DNA of 64,000 bases from Mayfieldus sp963781495 (GTDB lineage: Bacteria; Actinomycetota; Thermoleophilia; Solirubrobacterales; 70-9), in NCBI GenBank assembly GCA_963781495.1, contig CAWAFX010000001.1:102450-166449 (forward strand), in the 5' to 3' direction. How positions within the stretch are numbered: the first letter of the stretch is position 1; the number at the start of each line of letters is the position of its first letter. The position numbers and the translations under genes are program-made. The notes beneath the pieces are model-generated. The model ran no database searches and was not told where the DNA came from. It was given only the letters and a program-made list of their open reading frames with translations. Positions 24,894 through 34,360 of this stretch are shown in pieces.

Positions 24894-26741
24894 CTAGTTC
24901 TCGTTCGAGCCGGCGCGCGAGCGTCCGCGACCGCCTCTGCGACCGCGGCGGCGCCTGCGACCGCCGGAGGCGGAGGATTCTAGCCCGTCGTCCTCCTTTT
25001 CCTCCTCGCCGGCACCGTCGGCCGAGGGCTCGACCCCGGGCAGCGATGCGACCGCCGCGGCGCGCTCGACGCGCTCGATCCGGACCAGCTTGCGCTCGCC
25101 GACGAAGCGGCCGCCCCCGGTGACGCTGACGATGTAGGAGTCGACGCGGGCGATCGCGTCGTCGGCGTTGTACATGTGCGGCTCCTCGATCGTCACCAGC
25201 ACCTCCTCGCCGACCTTGAACGGCAGCGCCCGCTCCTCGATCTGCTCGCGGCTGCCGGACTCGACCACCTCGAAAGTCTCGATCGGCAGCGCCTCGCCGC
25301 CCTCGAAGTGAAACTGCTTGCCGGACTCCTTCTCCAGATCCGAGAGGCCGCTCTGGGGCTCGATCAGCTCCGCCGCGACCTTGGGATGGACCCGGATCAG
25401 GTAGGCGTCGTGCTTGCCGTCGTCGGCGATCACGTCGCGCAGCTTGCGCAGGCCCTCCAGCGCCACCGTCTCCTCGGAGAGGACGACGCCCTCACCGTCG
25501 CAGGTCGGGCAGCGCACGGTGAGGATCTCGCGCACGCCGTCGGTGACGTTCTGGCGCGTCATCTCGACCAGGCCCAGCGGCGAGACCTCGACCACGTAGC
25601 TCTTCGACTTGTCGGCGTCGAGCGCCTTGCGCAGCGTCTTCAGCACCTTCTCGCGGTTGCGGCTGCGGGCCATGTCGATGAAGTCGATGACGATGATCCC
25701 GCCGATGTCGCGCATCCGCAGCTGCCGCACGACCTCGTCGGCGGCCTCGGTGTTGACGCGGGTGATCGTCTCCTCCAGGCCGCCCTTGCCGCGGCCGGTG
25801 AAGCTGCCGCTGTTGACGTCGATCACGGTCAGTGCCTCGGCGTAGTCGATCATCAGATAGCCGCCCGAGGGCAGGTCGACGCGCCGGCTCAGGGTCGAGG
25901 TGATCGCCTTCTCGACGTCCCACTTCTCGAACAGGGGCTTGCGGTCCTTGTAGAGCTCGACCCCGTTGACCAGCTCCGGAGCGGTGCGCTCGAAGAACTT
26001 GGTCACCCGGTCGTACTGCTTCTCGTTGTCGATCACCGCCTTCTCGAAGTCGCTCAGGAAGACGTCGCGCAGGACCCGCACCGAAAGGTCGGCCTCCTGG
26101 AAGACCAGGGCCGGAGCCTTGACGCCCTTGGCGCGCTTGTCGAGCACGTCGTTGAGCTTGTGCAGGTAGTCGATCTCGCGCACGAAGTCGGCCTTCTTGG
26201 CCCCGTGCGCGGCGGTGCGGACGATCAGCCCGCCCGGCCCCTTGTAGGTACGGTCGACCATCTTGCGCAGCCGCTCGCGCTCGCCGTCGGCGAGCCGCCG
26301 GCTGACGCCGACGCCGCTTCCCTGCGGCGCGTAGACCAGGTAGCGGCCGGCGATCGAGAGATTCATCGACAGCCGTGCGCCCTTGGTCTTCAGGGGGTCC
26401 TTGACTACCTGGACGTTGATCTCCTGCCCAGACTTCAGCAGCTCGTTGATGCGCCGCCCGCGGCCGCGGCCGCGCTTCGGCGCCGCCTCGCCGCCGGGCA
26501 GCATGATCTCGTCGACGTGGAGGAAGCCGTTGCGCTCCAGGCCGATGTCGACGAAGGCCGCCTCCATGCCCGGAAGCACGTTGTCGACCTTGCCCTTGTA
26601 GATGTTGCCGACTATCGAACGACGGCCGCGGCGCTCCACATAGAGCTCGGCCACCTCCGGCTTTGAATCTTTGGTCTTTGCCTCGAGGACAGCGACCCGC
26701 GTCTCGCCGTTGTCGGCGGAAACCAGGATTGTCTTTTTCAT
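24894..26741 (-). CDS. rne: Ribonuclease E/G
   Basis: 615 residues, the catalytic half plus a short tail. The order is MKKTILVSADNGETRVAVLE, an S1 domain (VGNIYKGKVDNVLPGMEAAF), the RNase-H-like and DNase-I-like catalytic region with IDVNSGSFTGRGKGG and IIVIDFIDMARSRNREKVLK (the two Mg-binding Asp), and the Zn-link CPTCDGEG. The C-terminus is Arg/Gly-rich (SGGRRRRRGRRGGRGRSRAG). Processes rRNA, tRNA and mRNA. Fits the rodA-rne-rplU-rpmA order. Confidence 0.95.
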   Translation of the reverse strand: MKKTILVSADNGETRVAVLEAKTKDSKPEVAELYVERRGRRSIVGNIYKGKVDNVLPGMEAAFVDIGLERNGFLHVDEIMLPGGEAAPKRGRGRGRRINELLKSGQEINVQVVKDPLKTKGARLSMNLSIAGRYLVYAPQGSGVGVSRRLADGERERLRKMVDRTYKGPGGLIVRTAAHGAKKADFVREIDYLHKLNDVLDKRAKGVKAPALVFQEADLSVRVLRDVFLSDFEKAVIDNEKQYDRVTKFFERTAPELVNGVELYKDRKPLFEKWDVEKAITSTLSRRVDLPSGGYLMIDYAEALTVIDVNSGSFTGRGKGGLEETITRVNTEAADEVVRQLRMRDIGGIIVIDFIDMARSRNREKVLKTLRKALDADKSKSYVVEVSPLGLVEMTRQNVTDGVREILTVRCPTCDGEGVVLSEETVALEGLRKLRDVIADDGKHDAYLIRVHPKVAAELIEPQSGLSDLEKESGKQFHFEGGEALPIETFEVVESGSREQIEERALPFKVGEEVLVTIEEPHMYNADDAIARVDSYIVSVTGGGRFVGERKLVRIERVERAAAVASLPGVEPSADGAGEEEKEDDGLESSASGGRRRRRGRRGGRGRSRAGSNEN

Positions 26742-26771
26742 TTACCTCAGCTCAGTTCAGTTGTCAGAAGT

Positions 26772-27968
26772 TCAGAAGTACTCCCTGCTCTTCTGGCTGA
26801 GCTGCGCCTGCATGTGAACGCTCTGCAATATGCCGAGGGCCAGGAAGGTGGCAAGCACGGAGGAACCTCCGTAGCTCATCAACGGCAGCGGGATTCCCGT
26901 GATCGGCATGATCCCGAGACTCATCCCGACATTGACGAAGACCTGGAACATCAGCATCGCTGTGATGCCGCCTGCGACCAGGGTTCCGTACAAGTTCTTC
27001 GAGAGCGTCACGATCCGCAGCGCCCGCCAGATGAGCAGGGCAAACAGGGATAGGACGAACGCGGCTCCGAGGAAGCCGAAGCGCTCCCCGATCACGGCGA
27101 AGATGAAGTCCGTGGTCCTTTCGGGGACGAAGTCGAGCCGCGTCTGTGTGGCCTGATTGCCGCGCCCGGTCTTCTCCCCGGAGCCGATGGCGATCGTGGC
27201 CTGCTTCTGCTGGTAGCCCGCGTTGCGTGGATCCTGGCTGGGATGGAGAAACGACGTCAGCCGCTGCTCCTGGTAGCCGTGCAGGACCGGCGTTCCAAGC
27301 GCCGGCGCAACGACGAGCACCCCGGTGACCATGATCGCCAGGCCCGCCGTGATCGCCACGAAGTGGCTCCAGCGGATTCCGGCGAGAAACATCACCGAGA
27401 GGGTCACGACCCCAAGCACCAACGAGGTGCCGAGGTCGGGTTGGAGGAAGACGAGCGCCGCGGGTGCAAGCCCGAGAAGCAAATAGCGGGCCGTCCGCTG
27501 ACGCGGCGAACCGCGTCTGGCGCCGTCGATCACGAAGCCGGCCAGGGCAAGAACCAGCAGAACCTTGCCCAGCTCGGCCGGCTGGAAGTTGAAGAAGGGA
27601 AGGTTGAAGGCGCGCCGCGAGCCTCGGGCGGCGGCGCCGAAGAGGAAGACGAGCGAGATGCTGGCGACCATCATCGAGTAGATGCCGACCCGCAGCTCGC
27701 GGAAGCGCGAGTAGTCGATCTGGGTCAGCGCGAAGAGGCCGAGCAGGCCGGCGCCGGCGTAGATGCTCTGGCGCTCGACGTAGTAGTAGGGCGAGCCGGG
27801 GACGTCGTGCAGGGTGGCTTCGGCGAGGGTGAAGATCGAGAAGCCGATCAGCCCGACGCCGGCGAGCAGCAGCAGCGGGTCCATGTAGGGGATCCCGAGC
27901 CGTTCGAAGATCCCGGGCCGGGAGCTGAACGGCGCCATGCGGGCGCGCCTTGTCGCCGTCGCGTGCAT
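26772..27968 (-). CDS. rodA: Rod shape-determining protein RodA
   Basis: A SEDS-family peptidoglycan glycosyltransferase partnering PBP2. The 398 residues have about ten membrane helices and the SEDS signature FVNVGMSLGIMPITGIPLPL-MSYGGSS near the C-terminus, plus FNFQPAELGKVLLVLALAGF and LQPDLGTSLVLG. Its ATG overlaps the mrdA stop (TGATG), so it is translationally coupled. Confidence 0.96.
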   Translation of the reverse strand: MHATATRRARMAPFSSRPGIFERLGIPYMDPLLLLAGVGLIGFSIFTLAEATLHDVPGSPYYYVERQSIYAGAGLLGLFALTQIDYSRFRELRVGIYSMMVASISLVFLFGAAARGSRRAFNLPFFNFQPAELGKVLLVLALAGFVIDGARRGSPRQRTARYLLLGLAPAALVFLQPDLGTSLVLGVVTLSVMFLAGIRWSHFVAITAGLAIMVTGVLVVAPALGTPVLHGYQEQRLTSFLHPSQDPRNAGYQQKQATIAIGSGEKTGRGNQATQTRLDFVPERTTDFIFAVIGERFGFLGAAFVLSLFALLIWRALRIVTLSKNLYGTLVAGGITAMLMFQVFVNVGMSLGIMPITGIPLPLMSYGGSSVLATFLALGILQSVHMQAQLSQKSREYF

Positions 27969-29839
27969 CAGTACTGACTACCCCCGTTGGCGCCGCCGAC
28001 GGCGTGCGCCTTGGCGTGGAAGTACTGCGAGAGGATCTGCTCGGCGATCGGCGCTGCCGAGTCGACGCCGAAGCCGCCGCGCTCGACGGTCACGGTGACG
28101 ACGATCCTCGGGTTCGGATATGGGGCGAGCACCGAGTACCAGCTCTGGTCCGCCTGGCCCGTGCGCTGCGCGGTACCGGTCTTGCCCGCCACCGGCACCG
28201 GGAAGCCGCCGAAGACGGCGTAGGAGGTCCCGCCCGGGCTCTGCGCCGCCATGTGCAGGCCGCCGAGGATCGCGCTGCGGTACTGGGGGTTGACTTTGAC
28301 GTGCCGGCGCGGCGGCGGGTTGAGCTCCTGGACGACGCGACCGGCGGTATCGACCACCTGCAGACCGACGTGGGGGCGCACCATCGTGCCGCCGTTGCCG
28401 ATCGTCGCGTAGGCGTCGGCGAGCTGCAGCGGGTCGACCTGGACGTCGCCCTGGCCGACCGCGAGGTTGATGTTGTCGCCCACCGTCCAGGGCCGGTCGG
28501 TGAGGTGCTTGCGATAGAGGCGGTTGCGCCAGGCAGGGGTCGGCAGCAGGCCGCTGGACTCGCCCGGCAGGTCGATCCCGGTCGGCTGCCCGATACCCAA
28601 CTTGTGGGCCCACTTCTGCAGCTGGGTGGTGCCGTTCATGCGCAGCCCTAGGGTGTAGAAGAAGACGTCGTCGGAGACCTGCAGGGCGCTCGGCAGCGAG
28701 AGCGTTCCATAGGAGCCGCCGCCTGCGTTGTGGAAGGTGATCCCGCCGACCGTCAGCCCGCCGGGGTCGGTGATCGGCGTCGAGGGAGTGATCACGCCGC
28801 CATTAAGCGCCGCCATCGCGGTGATCGGCTTGAAGGTCGAGCCGGTCGGATAGAGGCCGCGGATCGCGCGGTCGGTGAGCGGGGCCTCAGTCGCGGTCGA
28901 GGTCAGCTGGTGGTACTGGGACTGGGTGATCGGCTTCGTGAAGACCGAGGGATCGAAGGTCGGATTAGAGCCGAGGCCGAGCACCTGGCCGTTGCGGATG
29001 TCCATCGCGACGAAGGCGCCGGGCAGGCCGCGGGCCGCAAGGCCCGCCTCGCCGGCGGACTGAACCCCGGAGTCGATGCTGAGCTGCAGGTTGTCGCCCG
29101 GCTTCGGCGCCACTGCGCTGAGCTGGCCCCCCGGAGTCGGCCGGCCGAGCGAGTCGACCTGGACCCTGGTCTTGCCATCACGGCCGCGCAGGTAGCGGTC
29201 ATAGGTGTCCTCGACGCCGTCCTGGCCGATCTGGTCGCCGGGCCGCAGGCCCTTGTAGCGCGGCTCCTTGAGCTCGGCCTGATCGATCTCGCCGACGTTT
29301 CCGAACAGGTGTGCGCCAAGGGTGCCGTGCGGATAGCGGCGCACGAAGACCCGCTGCACGGCGACGCCGGGGAAATTGTTCTGGTGCTCCTGCAGGAAGT
29401 AGACGAGGTCGTAGTCGACGTCGCGCTGCAGGGTCACCGGGGCGCTGCGCGAGATCTTCAGCTGCTGCGCCATCTCGCGTCGCATGCGGCGCAGCGGGAG
29501 GCCGGCCGCGTGACCGAGCCGGGTCAGCTCGGCGCGGCGCTCAGCGGTGTCGGCGGGAAGCTTCTGCGGGTTGACCTGCAGGGCGAGGCTGGTGCGGTTC
29601 TCGACCAGCACCTTGCCGTTGCGGTCGAGGATGTCGCCGCGCGGGGCCGTGACCCGGATCTCGCGGATGCGGTTGTTGTTCGCCTCGGCCAGGTACTTGT
29701 TGCCCGAAAGCACCTGCAGGTACCAGAGGCGGAAGAAGATCACCGCAAACATGACCAGCGCCGCGCCGCCAATGATCGCAACCCGCAGGGCGAAGCCGGA
29801 GCTCATCGTCGGCCGCCGGTCGTCGTTTCGCAGGTACAT
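27968..29839 (-). CDS. mrdA: Penicillin-binding protein 2 (transpeptidase)
   Basis: 623 residues: an N-terminal membrane anchor, a pedestal/dimerisation domain (RGDILDRNGKVLVENRTSLA), and the transpeptidase domain. The catalytic SxxK is in YPTGSTFKPITAM and the KTG motif in GKTGTAQRTGQ. It crosslinks peptidoglycan for elongation with RodA and MreBCD. It starts three bases after mreD. Confidence 0.95.
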   Translation of the reverse strand: MYLRNDDRRPTMSSGFALRVAIIGGAALVMFAVIFFRLWYLQVLSGNKYLAEANNNRIREIRVTAPRGDILDRNGKVLVENRTSLALQVNPQKLPADTAERRAELTRLGHAAGLPLRRMRREMAQQLKISRSAPVTLQRDVDYDLVYFLQEHQNNFPGVAVQRVFVRRYPHGTLGAHLFGNVGEIDQAELKEPRYKGLRPGDQIGQDGVEDTYDRYLRGRDGKTRVQVDSLGRPTPGGQLSAVAPKPGDNLQLSIDSGVQSAGEAGLAARGLPGAFVAMDIRNGQVLGLGSNPTFDPSVFTKPITQSQYHQLTSTATEAPLTDRAIRGLYPTGSTFKPITAMAALNGGVITPSTPITDPGGLTVGGITFHNAGGGSYGTLSLPSALQVSDDVFFYTLGLRMNGTTQLQKWAHKLGIGQPTGIDLPGESSGLLPTPAWRNRLYRKHLTDRPWTVGDNINLAVGQGDVQVDPLQLADAYATIGNGGTMVRPHVGLQVVDTAGRVVQELNPPPRRHVKVNPQYRSAILGGLHMAAQSPGGTSYAVFGGFPVPVAGKTGTAQRTGQADQSWYSVLAPYPNPRIVVTVTVERGGFGVDSAAPIAEQILSQYFHAKAHAVGGANGGSQY

Positions 29840-29842
29840 CGG

Positions 29843-30391
29843 CTAGGCGCCAATCATCTTCGGTTGGGCGCGCCGGCGCACCGCGCGGTCCTCGATCAGG
29901 GCCGGGCGCAGGATGCGGCGGATGCCGATGTAGATCGGGATCCCGAGGAAGAACGCATCGATGCTCTTGATCGCGATGTCGCGGACCACGAGCGGGCTGA
30001 TCGGGGCATCGACCCCCAGCATCAGCTGCAGGGCCGCGAATGAGAGCTCGGCGACCAGGGTCAGCGCCATGCAGAGAAGCGGCGGGATCAGCGAGTTGGT
30101 GATGTCGAAGCGTTCGCGGTACAGCCCGGCCAGATAGCCGACCGAGAGCAGCACCATCGAGGTGGCGCCGAGGGTCTCGACCAGCAGGCAGTCGACCAGC
30201 AGGCCGACCGAGAAGCCGGTCACCGCCCCGGCGAGGCTGCCGCCGAGCAGCCCCAGCGAGACCACGACCGCGGGCAGGACGTCGGGGCTGACCCGGAAGA
30301 GCTCGACCTGGGAGAAGAAGGAAAGCTGCAGCAGCACCGCGACGATGACGATCGCGACCAGCCGGATCATGATCCGCGGGGTGACGATCAT
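29843..30391 (-). CDS. mreD: Rod shape-determining protein MreD
   Basis: 182 residues, a small polytopic membrane protein with about five helices and the MreD pattern VSPDVLPAVVVSLGLLGGS, LAGAVTGFSVGLLVDCLL and AISPLVVRDIAI. It overlaps mreC by four bases. Confidence 0.9.
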   Translation of the reverse strand: MIVTPRIMIRLVAIVIVAVLLQLSFFSQVELFRVSPDVLPAVVVSLGLLGGSLAGAVTGFSVGLLVDCLLVETLGATSMVLLSVGYLAGLYRERFDITNSLIPPLLCMALTLVAELSFAALQLMLGVDAPISPLVVRDIAIKSIDAFFLGIPIYIGIRRILRPALIEDRAVRRRAQPKMIGA

Positions 30392-31236
30392 CCGCCGCCG
30401 CCCTTGGTCAGGACCTGGACGAACTCGAGCTCGCGCAGGTCGGCGAACGGACGCACGTGGACCTGCTGGCTTGCCTCCTGCTCGGCCACCGTCGCCCGGG
30501 TGACGCGGCCAACCGGGATCCCGTAGGGATAAAGCGAGGACAACCCCCGCGACTTCCAGCCCGCCGTGACCACCATCTGGCCCACCTGCACATGCTTGCT
30601 GGAGTCGATGAAGTCGAGCACGAGATCGGCCGGATTTCCGACCTCGGGCCGGATCACGCCCTGAATCCCCGAAGGGACGACCTTCGAGGAGACGGCACTG
30701 GTGTGGTCGGTGATCAGGGTCACCTGGGCCGTGCCGCCGGTGACCGAAGTGACGCGGCCGACCAGCCCGTCGCCGTTTATCACCGGGTCGTTGACGTGCA
30801 CGCCGGCGCCGCTGCCGTGGTCGATCGTGACAGTCGAGTACCAGACGGTCGGCGAACGGGCGATCACCCGGCCGGTGACCGGGGTGAAGCCGAGCGGCAG
30901 CTTGCCGGCGGCCCGCAGCCCCAGCAGCTTTCGCAGCTGGTTGTTCTCCGAAAGCGCGGTGTCGCCGGCGGCGACACGGGTGCGCAGCTGCTCGACCTCT
31001 CCCTGCAGGCGCTTGTTGTCGCCGCGGGCGGCGAAGGTCTCGTCGAACCAGTTGACGAGGTCGCGGGCCGGCTTCAGGGCACGGTCAGCACCCTCCTGGA
31101 GGGGGCCGAAGACGGCGCTCACACCTCGCTGCAGTCCACCGGACTGCTGACCGTAGGTTGCGGTCAGCAGTGCGAAGGAGCTGAGTACGAGAAGCGCCAG
31201 TACCGCTCTACGGCGGCGGACTTGCTTTCGATACAC
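30388..31236 (-). CDS. mreC: Rod shape-determining protein MreC
   Basis: 282 residues starting with GTG. One N-terminal helix (RAVLALLVLSSFALLTATYG) is followed by a coiled coil (RGDNKRLQGEVEQLRTRVAA) and the beta-rich MreC domain with VIARSPTVWYSTVTIDHGSG and NGDGLVGRVTSV. Scaffold protein linking MreB to PBP2. It lies 28 bases after mreB. Confidence 0.94.
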   Translation of the reverse strand: MYRKQVRRRRAVLALLVLSSFALLTATYGQQSGGLQRGVSAVFGPLQEGADRALKPARDLVNWFDETFAARGDNKRLQGEVEQLRTRVAAGDTALSENNQLRKLLGLRAAGKLPLGFTPVTGRVIARSPTVWYSTVTIDHGSGAGVHVNDPVINGDGLVGRVTSVTGGTAQVTLITDHTSAVSSKVVPSGIQGVIRPEVGNPADLVLDFIDSSKHVQVGQMVVTAGWKSRGLSSLYPYGIPVGRVTRATVAEQEASQQVHVRPFADLRELEFVQVLTKGGGG

Positions 31237-31264
31237 GTGGGAAACCTAAGTCTCATTGAGCTGT

Positions 31265-32311
31265 TCACAGATATTGCTTCGACCCCGAATTCTTGCTTGC
31301 GCGGTGGATAGCCTCGAACTCCTCCAGCGACAGGCCCGATCCGACGGCAACGCAGGTCAGCGGCGACTCGGCAAGCTGACACGGCATCTGGCACTCGTCG
31401 CGCAGCCGCTGCTCGAGTCCCTGCAACAGCGAACCGCCACCCGCCAGGGTAATGCCGCGGTCCATGATGTCGCCCGCCAACTCTGGTGGAGTGCGGTCGA
31501 GAGTGTCCTTGACCGCGCCGATGATCTGGCCCAGCGGCTCTTCCAGGGCGCCGCGGACCTCCTCCGAGGTGAGGTAAATCGTCCGCGGCAGGCCTGATAC
31601 GAGGTCGCGGCCCCGGATCTCGGCCCGGACCTCCTCGGCCAGCGGCGAGGCCGAGCCCGCCTCCAGCTTTACCTCCTCCGCCGTCTGCAGCCCGATCATC
31701 AGCTTGTACTCGTGCTTGCAGTAGTTGATGATCGCCTCGTCGAGCTCGTCGCCGCCGATCCGGATCGACTGCGAGACGACGATCCCGCCGAGCGAGATCA
31801 CCGCGACCTCGCTGGTGCCGCCGCCGACATCGACGATCATCGAGCCGGTCGGCTCGGCGACCGGCAGGCCGGCGCCGATCGCGGCTGCCATCGGCTCCTC
31901 GATCAGGTAGGCGTGACGTGCCCCGGCCGAGAGACAGGCTTCCTCGACCGCCCGCTTCTCGACCCCGGTGACGCCGGAGGGGACGCAGACGACGACACGC
32001 GGATGCGCGAAGCGGTTCTGGTGCACCTTGTTGATGAAGTGGCGCAGCATCTGCTCGGTGATGTCGAAATCGGCGATCACGCCGTCCTTGAGCGGGCGGA
32101 TGGCGCTGATCGTGCCCGGGGTACGGCCGAGCATCCGCTTTGCCTCCAGACCCACCGCGTGGACGGCGCCGGTGCGGGCGTCGATCGCGACAACCGACGG
32201 CTCGGAGAGCACGATGCCGCGGCCGCGTACGTAAACGAGCGTATTGGCCGTGCCGAGATCGACCGCCATGTCGCGGCCGCCGAGCCCGGTCAGGTAGCTG
32301 AGTACGCCCAT
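31265..32311 (-). CDS. mreB: Cell shape-determining actin-like protein MreB
   Basis: 348 residues. Actin-fold motifs: AVDLGTANTLVYVRGRGIVL (phosphate 1), SMIVDVGGGTSEVAVISLGG (phosphate 2) and GITLAGGGSLLQGLEQRL (adenosine). The start MGVLSYLTGLGGRDMAVDLG has no obvious Shine-Dalgarno, so MAVDLG could also be the start. It opens the mreBCD-mrdA-rodA operon. Confidence 0.97.
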   Translation of the reverse strand: MGVLSYLTGLGGRDMAVDLGTANTLVYVRGRGIVLSEPSVVAIDARTGAVHAVGLEAKRMLGRTPGTISAIRPLKDGVIADFDITEQMLRHFINKVHQNRFAHPRVVVCVPSGVTGVEKRAVEEACLSAGARHAYLIEEPMAAAIGAGLPVAEPTGSMIVDVGGGTSEVAVISLGGIVVSQSIRIGGDELDEAIINYCKHEYKLMIGLQTAEEVKLEAGSASPLAEEVRAEIRGRDLVSGLPRTIYLTSEEVRGALEEPLGQIIGAVKDTLDRTPPELAGDIMDRGITLAGGGSLLQGLEQRLRDECQMPCQLAESPLTCVAVGSGLSLEEFEAIHRASKNSGSKQYL

Positions 32312-32491
32312 GAGGTGGGTTGGATGAACACCTTTAGGAGGATTGGGGGTCGCGCCCGGCTGCCAACAGGTGCCTTGGCGCTCGCCGGGTGTGCGATTCG
32401 GGGGCGAAACGCGGGGCCCAGTCTAGCGAAGACTGGGTAGCGCCCATTTGCCGCAAAGTGCGAGAAAACTCATGCCCAGTCCTGCCTGCGG

Positions 32492-33049
32492 TCAGGATCG
32501 GGGAGCAAGCTCGGGCGCAAGCCGCAAAAGCAGCCCCAGCGGCAGCCCGATCACGTTCGACAGGTCTCCCTCGATCCGTTCGGCAAGCGTCGCGCCGAGC
32601 CCCTGGATCGCGTATCCGCCGGCCCGCTGGCGCCATTCGCCGGAGGCGAGGTAGCGGTCGACCTCAGCGCTCGACAGCTCGCGGAAGCTGACCAGGCTCC
32701 GCGCCACCCCCTCCCGGGACTGGTCCGGGGCCGGCCCCAGAAGCGCCAGGCCGCTGAGGACCTCGTGTGAGCGCCCCGAGAGCAGCTGCAGGTAATCGCG
32801 CGCCTGCTCGGTGTCGGCGGGCTTTCCCAGCACCCGCCCCTCGATCGCAACCTCGGTGTCGCAACCGATCACCAGCGCACCCGCCCGCTGTGCCGCCGCC
32901 GCCTTGCGGCGCGCGTTGGCGGCTACCGCCGTGGCAGGGTCCCCGGCGCTCGACTCTTCGGCGTCGGTGGGGATGACTTCGAACTCGATCCCCAGCCGCT
33001 CGATGAGCTGGCGCCGCTGCGGCGAGCGCGAGGCGAGGACGACCCTCAG
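32492..33049 (-). CDS. maf: Maf family nucleotide pyrophosphatase
   Basis: A house-cleaning nucleotide pyrophosphatase linked to septum control. Upstream of the first standard start (GTG 32872), the frame clearly encodes the Maf N-terminus LRVVLASRSPQRRQLIERLG, including the catalytic SxSPRR-type motif, and continues to VIGCDTEVAIEG. So the GTG cannot be the true start. No ATG/GTG/TTG exists between the ndk stop and this motif. CTG 33049 falls exactly where Met is expected, and an ATC at 33061 has GGAG 7 bases before it. About 185 residues from the CTG. Confidence 0.9.
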   Translation of the reverse strand: MRVVLASRSPQRRQLIERLGIEFEVIPTDAEESSAGDPATAVAANARRKAAAAQRAGALVIGCDTEVAIEGRVLGKPADTEQARDYLQLLSGRSHEVLSGLALLGPAPDQSREGVARSLVSFRELSSAEVDRYLASGEWRQRAGGYAIQGLGATLAERIEGDLSNVIGLPLGLLLRLAPELAPRS

Positions 33050-33062
33050 CTGATGACCGATC

Positions 33063-33467
33063 CTAGAGCTCCGGGAACCAGATGCCGATCTCGCGCGCGG
33101 CCGACTCGTCGGAGTCGGAGCCGTGGACGAGGTTGAACGTCACCTCTACCGCATAGTCGCCGCGGATCGAGCCGGGGGCCGCCTCGAGCGGGTTCGTCGC
33201 CCCGATCAGCTGCCGCGCCGCGGGCACCGCCTCGGGCCCCTCGAGCACCATCGCGACCAGCGGGCCGCGGGTTATGAACTCGACCAGCTCGCCGAAGAAG
33301 GGCTTGTCGGTGTGCTCCTCGTAGTGAACGCCGGCGAGCTCGGCGTCGATCTGCACCTGCTTCAGCGCCACCAGGCGCAGGCCCTTGCGTTCGAAACGCG
33401 AGATCACCTCACCCGTGAGGCCGCGCTCGAAGGCGTCCGGCTTGACGAGGATCAGCGTGCGCGACAT
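33063..33467 (-). CDS. ndk: Nucleoside diphosphate kinase
   Basis: Balances NTP pools. The 134-residue length is normal. The N-terminus TLILVKPDAFERGLTGEVIS and the active-site His in FNLVHGSDSDESAAREIGIW are diagnostic. It is directly followed by maf, whose frame begins within 15 bases of this stop. Confidence 0.97.
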   Translation of the reverse strand: MSRTLILVKPDAFERGLTGEVISRFERKGLRLVALKQVQIDAELAGVHYEEHTDKPFFGELVEFITRGPLVAMVLEGPEAVPAARQLIGATNPLEAAPGSIRGDYAVEVTFNLVHGSDSDESAAREIGIWFPEL

Positions 33468-33499
33468 CCGCTAGCCGGCGCTCCGGCGGGCCCTGGCCA

Positions 33500-34141
33500 C
33501 TACTCGCCGCGCCTGGCCGCGCGCGGACGCTCCGCCGGCTCGGGCGAGCCGGAGCCGCCATCGGGTGCCGGTTTGGACTTACCGGCAGACGGCGACGGAG
33601 CCCGCTGGGCGGGGGCGGTACGGCGGGTCGGCGGGCGCTGTGAGCTGCGCCCCTTGCGCGGCGGCGCTGCCTCGCGACGCGGCGGCTGGCGCTGGCGTCC
33701 CGGCAGAGCGGTCTCGCAATAGGGGCAGAGTGCCCAGCGCGGGTCGACCGGCTTGCCGCAGGTCTCGCAGGGGTCCTTGAGCCGGCGCTGGCAGTTGGGG
33801 CAGCGCAGGTAGGACTTCTCGACCGGATAGCGGCAGTTCGGGCACGACATTTCCGAGAGCTGGCGCACCCGCAGCTCGGCGGCCCTGATCTCCAGAGCTC
33901 GCTCCTTGGCGTCGTCGAGGAACTCCGGCGGCCGCAGGATCGAGTAGACGAAGGTGCCGATGTAGGGAAACAGCGAAGCACCGGTGGCGCAGGCGACGAG
34001 GACAGGGTCCTTGATCCGCCGCCGGGCGTCGAGGTAGGTCCAGACGATCAAGGCCAGCCAGACGACGACGAGCGCCGTCACGAAGAGGTTGGCAGCCAGG
34101 TTGAGACCGCTGTTGTTGATGCCGAAGATCGCCAGCTGCAT
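33500..34141 (-). CDS. Membrane protein with zinc-ribbon domain
   Basis: From ATG 34141 (MQLAIFGINNSGLNLAANLF), 213 residues. Two hydrophobic N-terminal helices (VTALVVVWLALIVWTYL and a weaker one near YIGTFVYSILRPPE) are followed by double zinc ribbons with CPNCRYPVEKSYLRCPNC and CETCGKPVDPRWALCPYC. The tail is basic and Pro-rich. Zinc-ribbon membrane proteins are common in actinobacterial division-gene clusters; role unknown. Confidence 0.8.
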   Translation of the reverse strand: MQLAIFGINNSGLNLAANLFVTALVVVWLALIVWTYLDARRRIKDPVLVACATGASLFPYIGTFVYSILRPPEFLDDAKERALEIRAAELRVRQLSEMSCPNCRYPVEKSYLRCPNCQRRLKDPCETCGKPVDPRWALCPYCETALPGRQRQPPRREAAPPRKGRSSQRPPTRRTAPAQRAPSPSAGKSKPAPDGGSGSPEPAERPRAARRGE

Positions 34142-34240
34142 GCGCTTTATTCCCCTGCTTTGCCTCCTGGGGAGCGGGCCAGTGTACTTCGGCACGAGGG
34201 GGCGAAAGCCCTTTCCCGGCCGCCTGGGCGCGCTCGCCCG

Positions 34241-34360
34241 CTAGAGGAAAAGCCTCCCGAAGCCATAGCCGATCGCGAAGAAGACCAGGATCACGATCGC
34301 AACCGAAGCCGCGACCAGGCCCATCATCGTGAGTAGCTCTGAGCGTGCCTCTTTGTCCAT
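34241..34360 (-). CDS. 39-residue single-helix membrane protein
   Basis: A short frame, MDKEARSELLTMMGLVAASV then AIVILVFFAIGYGFGRLFL, ending at TAG 34241. An acidic/basic N-terminus precedes one strong transmembrane helix. It overlaps the folC 3' end by 37 bases, typical of small-protein genes in tight operons. No family known; coding is inferred from the helix and codon bias. Confidence 0.5.
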   Translation of the reverse strand: MDKEARSELLTMMGLVAASVAIVILVFFAIGYGFGRLFL

